Assembly (NCBI RefSeq): GCF_021026315.1
Contig: NZ_JAJNCX010000002.1
Location: 1 to 64,000 of the forward strand
Source of the DNA: Rhizobium sp. C4
GTDB lineage: Bacteria; Pseudomonadota; Alphaproteobacteria; Rhizobiales; Rhizobiaceae
Direction of reading: 5' to 3'
DNA length: 64,000 nt
Shown here: positions 26,180-34,319 of the stretch, in pieces
Position numbering within the stretch: position 1 is the first letter of the stretch
Layout of the letters: each line of letters starts with the position of its first letter
The notes under the pieces: model-generated
What the model was told of the DNA's origin: nothing
Seen by the model: only the letters and a program-made list of their open reading frames with translations
Databases searched by the model: none
Program-made: the position numbers and the translations under genes

Positions 26180-26876
26180 TGTCGGTTCCCTTTTTGGATT
26201 TTGAAGGTTTCGGCGCTTTTCGCCGGTCTGCAGCCCTTGTTATGACCAGGCTGGTATTGGGGTCGCCCGAGGGTTCTCCGTCGCCGAAGACATCCATCGT
26301 GCAGGTGTGAAAAATCAGCGTCGGTTCCGTCGTATGGTTCCAGGTGGCGTGGACGACGGTGGACGGGAAATGGGCGGTGTCGCCCGGGTTCAGGATCGTG
26401 CGCGCGCCATCGAGCTCGATGGTCAGTTCGCCTTCGAGGATGAAATAGATTTCCTCGCCTTCATGCGACATGGGCTCGCTGCGGAACCCCGGCGGCTCAT
26501 GGATCAGCGTGCTGCGCAGGATGTTGCCGGGGAAGGAAGCCGAGAGCCGCTCATAGGTCAGCTTGTTGTCGGCAAGCCCGGTGAGCCCGAAGGCCTGACG
26601 GCTCTGCTTTCTGGTAATCGGCTGGTCGTTTTTAGGCGGCGTGAAGAACGAACCCGCGTCCATTTTCAGCACCCGGCAGACGGAGATCAGCGAGGTCAGA
26701 GACGGAACCGTAATGCCGCGCTCGATCTGCGAGATAAACCCGACGGAAAAGCCTGACGCGTCCGCCACGTCCTGAAGCGTGAGCTTCAAGTCCTTGCGGC
26801 GATTACGCAAACGGATTCCCATCGGGCTGAGTCCGTCATCGGACTCGCCCGTTTCGGCGAGCGTCTTTGGGGTCAT
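26172..26876 (-). CDS. XRE helix-turn-helix regulator with C-terminal cupin
   Basis: This 234-residue protein has an N-terminal HTH_3 domain at about residues 20-75 (IRLRNRRKDLKLTLQDVADA, then SVGFISQIERGITVPSLTSL) and a cupin_2 sensor domain at about 130-200 (EEIYFILEGELTIELDGART, then NPGDTAHFPSTVVHATWNH). This MmsR/PuuR-like architecture is used by regulators of amine, peptide and amino-acid uptake operons. It is the first gene of operon 2. The AT-rich repeats at its own promoter suggest autoregulation by repression with release on substrate binding. Confidence 0.92.
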   Translation of the reverse strand: MTPKTLAETGESDDGLSPMGIRLRNRRKDLKLTLQDVADASGFSVGFISQIERGITVPSLTSLISVCRVLKMDAGSFFTPPKNDQPITRKQSRQAFGLTGLADNKLTYERLSASFPGNILRSTLIHEPPGFRSEPMSHEGEEIYFILEGELTIELDGARTILNPGDTAHFPSTVVHATWNHTTEPTLIFHTCTMDVFGDGEPSGDPNTSLVITRAADRRKAPKPSKSKKGTDNE

Positions 26877-26887
26877 TTTTGTTCCCG

Positions 26888-26954
26888 TTTTTTAGTATTA
26901 CTTCAATAGTGCACGTTTCCCGAAAGCCGTCAACGATTTTTAGTATGGCTAAAA
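26888..26954 (-). promoter_or_regulatory. Promoter and candidate operators of the XRE-cupin operon
   Basis: On the - strand, TTGACG (26933-26928) and ACTATT (26910-26905) are 17 bases apart, a fair sigma-70 promoter. The word TTTTTAGTAT occurs twice on the + strand: at 26889-26898, just downstream of the -10, and at 26937-26946, just upstream of the -35. The second copy is part of the palindrome TTTTTAG-N5-CTAAAAT (26937-26955). Two sites bracketing the core promoter fit repression by the encoded XRE protein. Confidence 0.55.
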
Positions 26955-27392
26955 TTCACTGCTGAAATACGAGACGGGAATGGCACGCGGCACATGCCCC
27001 TGGCCTTTGAGAGGCTTTCGCATCAGGCGTTTGGCGGCCTTGGTATTTCGGCGGCTCTGCACCAGCACTTCGAGAACGAAGCCATCCTGATCGACAGCCC
27101 GCCACAGCCAGTGTTTCTTACCGCCAAGGGAGATGACGACTTCATCGAGGTGCCATTTGTCGCCGAGCTTTCCGGCTGAGCGTTGCCGGATGTCATGCGC
27201 AAAGTGCCGACCAAATTTCTCGGCCCAAAGGCGCACCGTCTGATGTGAAACGTTGATCCCTCGCGCCGCCAGCAGGTCTTCAACCATCCGCAGACCGAGT
27301 GGAAAACGAAAATAGAGCCACACATCATGGGCAATCACTTCGGCTGGAAACCGGTGGCGGCGATAAAGGCGATCACGAGTGACTTGGGTCAT
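26949..27392 (-). pseudogene. Truncated IS6-family transposase
   Basis: The ATG at 27392 opens a frame matching IS6 transposases: LYRRHRFPAEVIAHDVWLYF, SHQTVRLWAEKFGRHFAHDI, then the first catalytic-core segment KWHLDEVVISLGGKKHWLWR with its Asp, and VDQDGFVLEVLVQSRRN. It ends after about 148 codons, where complete enzymes have roughly 230-240, so the later catalytic acidic residues are lost. The 5-prime flank (27424-27441, GGTCAACTTTACGGTGCC) may be an end repeat. The broken 3-prime end abuts the operator of the XRE operon. Confidence 0.82.
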
Positions 27393-27574
27393 GTTGAAAG
27401 ATCGCACAGGCCGATCGCCGGCGGGTCAACTTTACGGTGCCCTATGAGGCCATGTGACCTCGAAAAGGACCATAACCCCGGCAAGGACAAAGCAGACTTG
27501 ATCAAGTCCCGCAGCTAGAGGGCCGATTTACCGGCGGTGTTATTTCCGGAGAGGACGCGCGGATCGGGGTGCGA
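27393..27574. other. Intergenic region between the IS6 relic and the TetR gene
   Basis: No gene or strong terminator was found. The part near 27420-27445 may be the outer end of the IS6 copy. The rest is unremarkable sequence beyond the TetR stop. Confidence 0.35.
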
Positions 27575-28234
27575 TCAGGCTGTTTCGAGCGCCCTGAGGC
27601 CGGCAAGCGAAAATTTCAGCAGCAGCTGATAGGTCACGTCCAGGTCCTCGCCCTTGAACTTGCCGGAAGACAGGGTATCGACGCGGCGGTTTTTCGAGAC
27701 TGTCTGCACCATCAGGATCAAGACGAAAGAGAAGCCGCGGACAAGGTTCTCCTCGGGGACATGCGGTAGCAGCAGTTTCAGCTGGCCAAGGTAAAGATTT
27801 GCCGTCTCGTCGAAATTCGTCCGCAGGTGGTCGAGCCAGCGTTCGTTGGACGAGAGCTTGGCCAGCAGCATCAGATAGGCCTGCCAGCCATCGTCCTCAC
27901 TCTGCATCTGCTCGAAAAGCGGTCTTATGAAGGTTTCGAGAAGGGTCTCGACCGTCATCCCGCCGCGATCGACCAGCGCCGCCAGCCGCTCACGGCGGAT
28001 GCTGTTGAGAACGTTAGCCCGTCGGGCAACCACTTCGGTAAAAAGGTTTTCCTTTGTGCCGAAATGATAGCTCGCCAGTGCGAGCGTCACCTCCGCCTCA
28101 TTGGTGATATCACGCAGCGACACCGCATCGAATGATTGCTGGCCGAACAGCTTTTCAGCCGCGGCCATGATCTTCTCACGCGTCTGGTCGCCGTTCGATC
28201 GTGTCTGTATGGACTTTCCACCGCGCTTTTTCAT
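27575..28234 (-). CDS. TetR-family transcriptional regulator
   Basis: This 219-residue protein has an N-terminal TetR helix-turn-helix at about residues 15-60 (TREKIMAAAEKLFGQQSFDAVSLRDI, then LALASYHFGTKENLF) and a helical ligand domain containing a TetR_C-type segment. GGGGA precedes the ATG at 28234; an in-frame ATG at 28258 is possible. It lies beside the ring-cleavage gene cluster. Related quasi-palindromes in its own upstream region and at the promoters of that cluster make it the probable local repressor, which is inference. Confidence 0.9.
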   Translation of the reverse strand: MKKRGGKSIQTRSNGDQTREKIMAAAEKLFGQQSFDAVSLRDITNEAEVTLALASYHFGTKENLFTEVVARRANVLNSIRRERLAALVDRGGMTVETLLETFIRPLFEQMQSEDDGWQAYLMLLAKLSSNERWLDHLRTNFDETANLYLGQLKLLLPHVPEENLVRGFSFVLILMVQTVSKNRRVDTLSSGKFKGEDLDVTYQLLLKFSLAGLRALETA

Positions 28235-28287
28235 GTTTCCCCAGCCGATCCGCGTCATCCGCGACCTTCCCGATTTCAAGCAGTTTG

Positions 28288-28380
28288 CTAACTGCAAATC
28301 AACCAGACCACCCATCAATGCAATGGATACGGCAATTTATACCCGGGCACTTTACCTTGTCTGGTTGATTGCATGGCCAA
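28288..28380. promoter_or_regulatory. Two candidate TetR operator sites upstream of the TetR gene
   Basis: CTAACTGCAAATCAACCAG (28288-28306) is an imperfect palindrome; its - strand reading CTGGTTGATTTGCAGTTAG resembles the + strand word CTGGTTGATTGCATGGCCAA at 28361-28380. Both share the CTGGTTGAT core with the stronger sites at 30389, 30615 and 35248. No clear -35/-10 pair stands out for the TetR gene itself. Confidence 0.5.
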
Positions 28381-28499
28381 ATAATAAGCTCAGGCAAGCG
28401 TATTCTGGGCGCGCTGCTTCAAGGTTGGAACGGGAAGATGGCGGTAACCGAAGGCCCGCCCCTGACATGCGGGCCATCGGAATGCTTGGGAGGCCGATC

Positions 28500-28787
28500 T
28501 CAGGTCTCGATGTCGCCGAGTTTCAGACCCTTGAGACGCTCGACATAGTCCAGCATGAACTGAAAGCTCCAGCCGCCGTTCACCTGAATGGCGAAAGAGT
28601 AGAGCAGGAATGGATGGGCACCGAGCGAGAAGATGGCCCTGATATCCTTCCCCGCCAGAGCCGAACGCTCTGCCTCGGTGAGTTCTTCAGCGGCGAGTTG
28701 AGGCATGGGATCCGCGTCGAAATGTGTCCTGTAGGCCGGGTCACGACCATAGGTCCAAAGCACCTTGTCGATGGCATAACGGGTCAT
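28500..28787 (-). CDS. LigA-type small subunit of an extradiol ring-cleavage dioxygenase
   Basis: This 95-residue helical protein matches the LigA (protocatechuate 4,5-dioxygenase alpha) domain: VLWTYGRDPAYRTHFDADP, LTEAERSALAGKDIRAIFSLG, and ending with HPFLLYSFAIQVNGGWSF. The small subunit caps the active site of the LigB subunit, whose gene it overlaps by four bases (ATG at 28787 within the LigB end). It is somewhat shorter than stand-alone LigA proteins of about 140 residues. It is the last gene of the - strand cluster. Confidence 0.88.
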   Translation of the reverse strand: MTRYAIDKVLWTYGRDPAYRTHFDADPMPQLAAEELTEAERSALAGKDIRAIFSLGAHPFLLYSFAIQVNGGWSFQFMLDYVERLKGLKLGDIET

Positions 28788-29662
28788 GCGCGCTCTCCCT
28801 TCAGGGTGGCCTCGTTCCAGTGGAGGAAGGCGCATGCCGGCTGCGCCGTGGTCGCCACCAATTCTGCAAAGCTTGGCTTGGAGCCGCGCGCCAGACCAAG
28901 GGCAAAGACATAACCGAGAAAACCGGGCGTTCCATTACCGATCGCATAGAGCTGGTCCCAGGTGCTGCGCTCGACGATGCCGTCGACATCGTTTTTCTGG
29001 ATCAGGGACCACATGGTGCGATCCCATTCGGTCTCGGGTTCCTGCAGACTGCGCATCATGCCTGGACCGCCGACACTGTTCGACATATGCCCCGTCGCAA
29101 TGACGGCTACGCGCTTGTCGCTACCATCATCTTCGATGGCCTCGGCTACGATGTTGCCCACCTGCCGGTAGCGCCAGCCCGGTGGGACCGGCGGCGCCAG
29201 CAGGTTGATGAACAGCGGCACGACCGGCAGGTCGCCCTGCGGGCGCAGGAAGTCGAGCGGAATCGTGAAGGAATGATCGGCGATGAACTCGTCCGAATAG
29301 GAGAAGTCGACACCGCGTTCCAATCCGCCCTTCAGAATTTTGCGGGCAAGCGCGCCGTCGATCGGCAGATCGCTTTCCTTGAGGCCCCAGGATCCCGTTT
29401 CCGCGGGGAAGGGGCCCTTGAGACGGCTGGCCTTGCCGACCATGAAGGTCGGCATGTTGTTCATGAACCACTGCCCGAAGTGGTCGGAGCCGACCACAAC
29501 GATCGCATCCGGCGCGGCCTTCTCAAGCTCGAGCCGGAGGGTTTCCATGTGGGCGAGGGCCGGCAAGGCGCCGGGATCTGCCTTGCCCAGTGCCGCAAGG
29601 CGCTGGGAAATCGGCAGGGTCGGGTCATGCGGGACCGCGGTGAGGCTGACAATACGTGCCAT
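28784..29662 (-). CDS. LigB-type class III extradiol dioxygenase, catalytic subunit
   Basis: This 292-residue enzyme belongs to the LigB superfamily, which cleaves a catechol-like ring next to the hydroxyls using Fe(II) and O2. His12 (AVPHDP) and His61 (VVGSDHFGQW) fall at exactly the positions of the iron ligands of Sphingobium LigB, and His192 (ATGHMSN) is close to its catalytic base His195. The third ligand (Glu242 in LigB) is not obvious by eye; Glu231 is a candidate. The cluster holds no obvious downstream hydrolase or aldolase of a known meta pathway, so the substrate may be unusual. Confidence 0.88.
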   Translation of the reverse strand: MARIVSLTAVPHDPTLPISQRLAALGKADPGALPALAHMETLRLELEKAAPDAIVVVGSDHFGQWFMNNMPTFMVGKASRLKGPFPAETGSWGLKESDLPIDGALARKILKGGLERGVDFSYSDEFIADHSFTIPLDFLRPQGDLPVVPLFINLLAPPVPPGWRYRQVGNIVAEAIEDDGSDKRVAVIATGHMSNSVGGPGMMRSLQEPETEWDRTMWSLIQKNDVDGIVERSTWDQLYAIGNGTPGFLGYVFALGLARGSKPSFAELVATTAQPACAFLHWNEATLKGERA

Positions 29663-29671
29663 GACGCAGGC

Positions 29672-30349
29672 TCACAGATAGATGCGGACGGCGTGCAGGC
29701 GTCCCGGGTTGGAACTGCGCTGATAGAGGGCAATCGCGGGACGGCCGCTGGGCATATAGACCTCGCCAACACAGGTCTTTCCGTCGTCGGTGAACTGGCA
29801 GTAGCGGACCTGGATGCCGGTTCTGCCCATCATCTTGGAGAAATCCTGGCGCAGTTCCTCCCGCCCCTTGAAAGTTTCGCCATTGGAATGGCGGAAATAG
29901 CCGTCCGTGTCGAACAAATCGAGGACATCTTCGAGCCGGTTCTCGCCCAGTGCCTTGAAATAGGTGAAGAGGACATCCTCTTCCGAAGTCCAGGGATGGA
30001 TACTCTCGACAACCTCAAGGATCGGCCCTCTATCTTCAACGAGGTGGTGGTCCGAATAGACCCGCACCACGGAACCGCCGGTGCCGTTGCTCTCGAACAT
30101 GAAGCCGACCGGAAGATAGGGCCTGCTGCCGTCGCTGGGGATGAAGTGATATTCCTCAAGGCGTCGGGTGCCGGCCTCCGTCGCACCCTGGAAGCGGATT
30201 TCGCTCCACAGCGCGTTGCCGGGCCACAGCTTGCTGGAGGCCTCAAAGGTTGCGGCATCGCTGTCGCCCGTGAACATGTCGTTGACCCGATCCTGAAGCC
30301 GCAGCTTTCCGATCAATGCGTCACATGCACTCAATTCCTTGCCACTCAT
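29672..30349 (-). CDS. SnoaL/NTF2-like protein of the ring-cleavage cluster
   Basis: It encodes 225 residues from the ATG at 30349, preceded by GGGAGGATGAA. The second half (residues about 125-222; TYFKALGENRLEDVLDLFDT, GYFRHSNGETFKGREELRQD, ...PSGRPAIALYQRS) is a SnoaL/NTF2-type cone fold, often a hydratase, isomerase or ligand binder. The first half may be a diverged second copy of the same fold (WPGNALWSEIRFQGATEAG, ...EYHFIPSDG). It starts the - strand cluster, directly downstream of a promoter with an operator in its spacer. Its specific reaction is unknown. Confidence 0.75.
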   Translation of the reverse strand: MSGKELSACDALIGKLRLQDRVNDMFTGDSDAATFEASSKLWPGNALWSEIRFQGATEAGTRRLEEYHFIPSDGSRPYLPVGFMFESNGTGGSVVRVYSDHHLVEDRGPILEVVESIHPWTSEEDVLFTYFKALGENRLEDVLDLFDTDGYFRHSNGETFKGREELRQDFSKMMGRTGIQVRYCQFTDDGKTCVGEVYMPSGRPAIALYQRSSNPGRLHAVRIYL

Positions 30350-30380
30350 TTCATCCTCCCAATATCGGTGTAGCACGCGC

Positions 30381-30408
30381 ACTATAACTTGGTTGGTCGT
30401 TCAGTCAA
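30381..30408 (-). promoter_or_regulatory. Promoter of the SnoaL-LigB-LigA operon with embedded TetR-type operator
   Basis: On the - strand, TTGACT (30408-30403) and TATAGT (30386-30381) are 16 bases apart, the best promoter match in this locus. The spacer and -35 coincide with the 20-base quasi-palindrome TTGGTTGGTCGTTCAGTCAA (+ strand, 30389-30408). A repressor bound there would block RNA polymerase directly. Confidence 0.65.
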
Positions 30409-30589
30409 TATAGAGTTCCGAACGATCGCCATTTGAGCATAGGATGCCTTCTTCGATATCGGAGCGCATGCGGTCGCCATGTCCTGCAGGTCTTACACGA
30501 GGGCATCCTTTAATGGCGGCGAACCAAGGCGCGGGCTTCTGAAGGTACCCGAGACACGCTGCCCGCTTTGCCCAATCGCGCAAGGGCAC

Positions 30590-30634
30590 TTGACAACGGG
30601 CAGATCGACTGAAATTAATTGTACGATCAACCAA
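30590..30634 (+). promoter_or_regulatory. Promoter of the ABC-importer operon with overlapping TetR-type operator
   Basis: On the + strand, TTGACA (30590-30595) and AATTAA (30613-30618) are 17 bases apart. TTAATTGTACGATCAACCAA at 30615-30634 overlaps the -10. Its reverse complement (TTGGTTGATCGTACAATTAA) matches the 30389 site at most positions. The stretch 30409-30589 between the two promoters holds nothing else I can identify. Confidence 0.65.
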
Positions 30635-30704
30635 TAAAGAAAGTGACATGATGCTGTGTGATGAGCCCGGCATCGGACGCTTCCGGTCGGAGGGGGACGC
30701 GGAA

Positions 30705-31475
30705 ATGGGTGAGGGGTTTCGTCTATTCATCTGGCAGGGGGGCGTCGTCCTGTTCCTTGTCGCCATCTGGGCGTTGGGGAACGCAACGGGTCTCATCGAT
30801 ATGGCGATCCTGCCGCCTGTCCAGATCGTCGGGTATCAGATCGCTGCGGTTCTGGTACGTCCGGAATTTGCTGCGGCCATGGGGCATACGATTTTCGATG
30901 CCCTGCGCGGACTGCTCATCGGGTCGATCCTGGCCATCCCAGCGGGGATCCTGATCGGCATGTTCCCGGCGGTTGAGCGCGCAACGCGCATGCTCATCGA
31001 TTTCGGGCGTTCCTTTCCGGTGATCGCGCTGCTGCCGATCCTGGTTCTGCTGTTTGGCGCCACGTCGGAAATGAAGGTCGTCGCCATTGCCATCGCCTGC
31101 TTCTTCCCGGTTCTGATCCAAACGATTTCCGGAGCCCGGCGTCTTGATCGGACCATTGTCGACACGATCAGAAGCTACCGGATTCCGGCGCATCTGCGCT
31201 TCTTCAAGGTGCTGCTGCCGGCCGCGGGACCCTATATCAGCACAGGTCTTCGCATCGCGACCACCGTTTCCATTCTCGTATCCGTCGGCGTCGAGATCGT
31301 GAGCCTGACGCCGGGGATCGGGCGGGAGATTTCACTCGCCCGCAGCTACAACGAGACGCCGACGGCCTTCGCCTACATTTTCTTCGCCGGTCTTCTCGGC
31401 GTGTTCCTGACCTTTCTGTGGGATCGACTGGAAGCACGCCTTCTCGGCTGGCACTTGCGGTCCACGGCGGAATAG
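30705..31475 (+). CDS. ABC permease, taurine/nitrate (SsuC/TauC) type, first copy
   Basis: This 256-residue inner-membrane protein has about six hydrophobic segments and the BPD_transp_1 coupling loop near IRSYRIPAHLRFFKVLLPAAGPYI. GGAGG at 30690-30694 favours the ATG at 30705 over ATGs at 30648 and 30651. Together with the next permease gene it makes a heterodimeric channel, whereas most SsuC/TauC systems use a homodimer. The cluster context suggests import of an aromatic acid or a related compound. Confidence 0.88.
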   Translation: MGEGFRLFIWQGGVVLFLVAIWALGNATGLIDMAILPPVQIVGYQIAAVLVRPEFAAAMGHTIFDALRGLLIGSILAIPAGILIGMFPAVERATRMLIDFGRSFPVIALLPILVLLFGATSEMKVVAIAIACFFPVLIQTISGARRLDRTIVDTIRSYRIPAHLRFFKVLLPAAGPYISTGLRIATTVSILVSVGVEIVSLTPGIGREISLARSYNETPTAFAYIFFAGLLGVFLTFLWDRLEARLLGWHLRSTAE

Positions 31476-31486
31476 GAGGGATGTTC

Positions 31487-32311
31487 GTGCGTTACGTCTT
31501 CGTTGATATTTTCATCGACCTCCTGCGGTCGATCTGGCTGCCGGCATGTCTGGTTCTCCTGTGGCTCTATGCTTCCAGCGGCTCGACTTCCATCTATTTT
31601 CCGCCGCTTGCCGACATCGTCGCCACACTGGTTGGTGAAATCGTCCACGGCGATCTTGTTCGCCATCTGCTTCTCAGCCTGTCCAACCTGGCAGTCGGCA
31701 TGGCTTTCGCGATCGTTTTCGGCGTGGCATGCGGCCTCGTCATCGGTCGGGCCGAGACATGGCGCAGGATCTGGTCGCCAACGCTGAATTTCCTGCGCGC
31801 GGTGCCGCCCGCCGCCATCGTGCCGATCATCATCATAGCGCTCGGCGTGGGAGCCGCGCCGAAGATATTCGTGATCGCGCTGGGCAGTTTCTGGCCCATC
31901 CTGCTGAACACGATCGACGGCGTACGGGGCACCTCAACCGCACTGATCGAGACGGCGCGCGCCTACCGTATCCCGTCCTTTCTCTTCATCTTCCGCGTGG
32001 CTCTGCCCGCCGCCTTGCCGCAGATCATGGCCGGCATCCGGGTCGCGCTGGCGGTCGGGCTGGTGCTGATGGTGATATCGGAGTTCTTCGGGGCGGAGGC
32101 GGGCATCGGGTTTTACATCACCGACGCTTCCACCCGCTTCGCAATCCAGGAAACGTGGGCCGGAACTCTGCTTGTCGGAGCGATGGGCTACGTTCTCAGC
32201 TCACTTTTCCTGCAACTCGAGCGGCGGCTCCTCTTCTGGTACTTCCAGGAAGACGGGCAAGCCGCCACCAAACGCAAGGGCCGACGTAACAAGGTCGGAG
32301 GAGGACAATGA
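31487..32311 (+). CDS. ABC permease, taurine/nitrate (SsuC/TauC) type, second copy
   Basis: This roughly 274-residue membrane protein has a coupling loop at IETARAYRIPSFLFIFRVAL. AGGAGG at 31474-31479 leaves only one base before the ATG at 31481 but seven before the in-frame GTG at 31487, so I prefer GTG. Either choice changes only two residues. Its stop overlaps the ATPase start by four bases. Confidence 0.87.
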   Translation: MRYVFVDIFIDLLRSIWLPACLVLLWLYASSGSTSIYFPPLADIVATLVGEIVHGDLVRHLLLSLSNLAVGMAFAIVFGVACGLVIGRAETWRRIWSPTLNFLRAVPPAAIVPIIIIALGVGAAPKIFVIALGSFWPILLNTIDGVRGTSTALIETARAYRIPSFLFIFRVALPAALPQIMAGIRVALAVGLVLMVISEFFGAEAGIGFYITDASTRFAIQETWAGTLLVGAMGYVLSSLFLQLERRLLFWYFQEDGQAATKRKGRRNKVGGGQ

Positions 32312-33111
32312 ACATCATGACCCCCGTGAAGCCTCCAATGCCTGCACGAGCAAAATCGCTGTCCGTTGAAGGTCTGAGCAAAAGCTATTGCAATATCAAT
32401 GTCTTGTCCGATCTTAATCTGCGGGTTGAGCCCGGCGAGGTGATTTCCATCGTTGGCCCTTCCGGAGCCGGCAAGACGACGCTTTTGCGTTGCCTGTCGG
32501 GCCTGATGCCGCCGACATCCGGCGGGGTGAAAGTCGGCGACGAGCAGGTGCGAGAGCCGGTCGCCGAGATTGGCCTTGTATTTCAGGACTATCGCGGCTC
32601 GATGCTGCCCTGGATGCGCGCCGTGGAAAACGTTGCCTTTCCCCTGCAGGGCAAGGGCGTGCCGAAAGCGGAGCGTCTGGCCCGTGCGCATGCATGCCTG
32701 GCGGACGTTGGCCTGCCGGGCGTCGGCGAACGTTATCCTTGGCAAATGTCCGGCGGTATGCAGCAGCGCGTGGCGATCGCCCGGGCGATTGCCTACGACG
32801 CCCATATCCTGCTGATGGATGAGCCCTTTGGCTCTCTCGATGCCCAGACGCGCTTCGATCTCGAAGATCTGGTTCTGTCGCTGCGCAAGCAGCTTGCCAT
32901 TTCCATCGTCGTCGTCACGCACGACATCGACGAAGCCGTCTATCTGGCCGATCGCGTGATCGTTCTCTCTGGCCATCCGGCGACCGTCATCGACAACGTC
33001 GATATCGAGCTTGGTGCAAACCGGGACCAGATCACCACCAAGGCCGACCCACGCTTTGCCCAATACCGGAGCCGGATACTCGAACAGATCCGGCGGCCCC
33101 CGGCCGCATGA
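32308..33111 (+). CDS. ABC ATPase, SsuB/TauB type
   Basis: This 267-residue protein has Walker A GPSGAGKT at residues 50-57, Q-loop GLVFQDYRGSMLPWM, a signature reading MSGGMQQR (Met in place of the usual Leu), Walker B ILLMDEPFGSLD and H-loop VVTHDIDEA. The DIDEA box is characteristic of SsuB/TauB/NrtD. It would energise the two preceding permeases. Confidence 0.92.
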   Translation: MNIMTPVKPPMPARAKSLSVEGLSKSYCNINVLSDLNLRVEPGEVISIVGPSGAGKTTLLRCLSGLMPPTSGGVKVGDEQVREPVAEIGLVFQDYRGSMLPWMRAVENVAFPLQGKGVPKAERLARAHACLADVGLPGVGERYPWQMSGGMQQRVAIARAIAYDAHILLMDEPFGSLDAQTRFDLEDLVLSLRKQLAISIVVVTHDIDEAVYLADRVIVLSGHPATVIDNVDIELGANRDQITTKADPRFAQYRSRILEQIRRPPAA

Positions 33112-33135
33112 CTGACCATAACTGAGGAGGAGAGA

Positions 33136-34095
33136 ATGAAAAACATGACTAGCAGAAGGTATGTTCTGGGAATGGCTGCGGCCGTTCTTGCAGCGGGAAT
33201 CCTGCCGGGAACCATGGCCCAGGCAGCAGAGACGGTCGTCCGCGTCCTGCGGTCGCCGGTCGGCACCTTTCAAGGACTGTATATTGCTGAGCAGCAGGGT
33301 TACTTTAAGGAAGCCGGGCTGAAAGTCGAAATCACCGTAGGCGGAGCGCCCTCGCAGAATATCGCACAGCTGCAGGCCGGCCAGACCGACCTCATCATGT
33401 CGGGTTCATTCGACGTCGTGACGGCTGCAGCAAGGGGGCTGCCGGTGCTCGCCGTGCTGAACACGCAGGATCAGGGCGATGTGCCGACGACCGGTTTGCT
33501 GGTTCCGCCTGCAAGCACGATCAAGACGGTCGCGGACCTGAAAGGCAAGGCGGTGGGCCTACCCGGTGGCGCCCAGAGCACGCAGGGGCTGATGCTTTTC
33601 AGGGTGCTGGAAAAAGTCGGGATGACGAAGGACGACGTCCGTGTCGTTAACCTGCCTTTCGATGCGATGATCGAGAGTGCCGAGCGCGGAAGCGTAGATG
33701 CGATCGTACCGATCGGCATGTTCTACTCCCTGGCAGAGGCCAAGAAATTCCGCGTCATCGATGGTGTCTATCCGGAGATCAAGGGAAGCCCGGCTGTGAT
33801 CTTCGTGTCGTCCAAGAGCTTCGTGACCGAAAAGGCAGACGCGATGAAAGGCTTTGTCGCCGCCATGCTGAAGGCTTACGACTACGGCAACGCGCATCCG
33901 GATGTGATCCGCGAGATCGATGCGGCGCAGACCAAAATGCCGCCGGATTACATCAAGACCCGCTATATCGCGCCATTCACCGGGGCTTTCCAAAGAGAGA
34001 TCTGGGTGAAGGCGGCGGCAGACATGCATCGCTTCGGCTTCATTCCGAAGGCCGTGACGGAAGCCGACTTCATTTGGTCCGGCGCTCCAAAGTGA
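33136..34095 (+). CDS. NMT1/SsuA-like periplasmic binding protein
   Basis: This 319-residue protein begins with a twin-arginine-like stretch (TSRRYVLGM) and a hydrophobic AAAVLAAG segment, with cleavage expected after AQA near residue 30, so export may be by Tat. The mature sequence starts VRVLRSPVGTFQGLYIAEQQ, the NMT1/SsuA pattern, with GYFKEAGLKVEITVGG. It delivers an unknown ligand to the importer. A strong hairpin follows the stop codon. Confidence 0.9.
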   Translation: MKNMTSRRYVLGMAAAVLAAGILPGTMAQAAETVVRVLRSPVGTFQGLYIAEQQGYFKEAGLKVEITVGGAPSQNIAQLQAGQTDLIMSGSFDVVTAAARGLPVLAVLNTQDQGDVPTTGLLVPPASTIKTVADLKGKAVGLPGGAQSTQGLMLFRVLEKVGMTKDDVRVVNLPFDAMIESAERGSVDAIVPIGMFYSLAEAKKFRVIDGVYPEIKGSPAVIFVSSKSFVTEKADAMKGFVAAMLKAYDYGNAHPDVIREIDAAQTKMPPDYIKTRYIAPFTGAFQREIWVKAAADMHRFGFIPKAVTEADFIWSGAPK

Positions 34096-34108
34096 CGCAA
34101 TGAGATGG

Positions 34109-34140
34109 AACGGGCCGCACCGCTTCAGGTGCGGCCCGTT
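34109..34140 (+). terminator. Strong hairpin after the importer operon
   Basis: AACGGGCCGCACC (34109-34121) pairs perfectly with GGTGCGGCCCGTT (34128-34140) around a six-base loop, 13 bases after the binding-protein stop. There is no T-run, but the stem is strong enough to end or process the transcript. Confidence 0.75.
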
Positions 34141-34319
34141 CACAGGTCATACGCCAGTCCGCGATCCAGTTGCGACCCGCGCCAAGCGGCAATCCGGCCA
34201 TCAGCGCTGCGGCGCCGGAGGTTGCGATCTTCAATGGCCAAAGGGCGGCTGGCCCCAGACGCGCAACCCTGCCGGCCTCGAATCGCTGGCGTTCCCCGAT
34301 CAGCCCCAAGGAAATGCCC

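Noticed and set aside
23924-26245. 773-codon open frame on the + strand opposite the system 2 binding protein
   Set aside because: It is an antisense shadow, Arg/His/Gly/Asp-rich with no recognisable domain, while the - strand carries a clear SBP_bac_5 protein.
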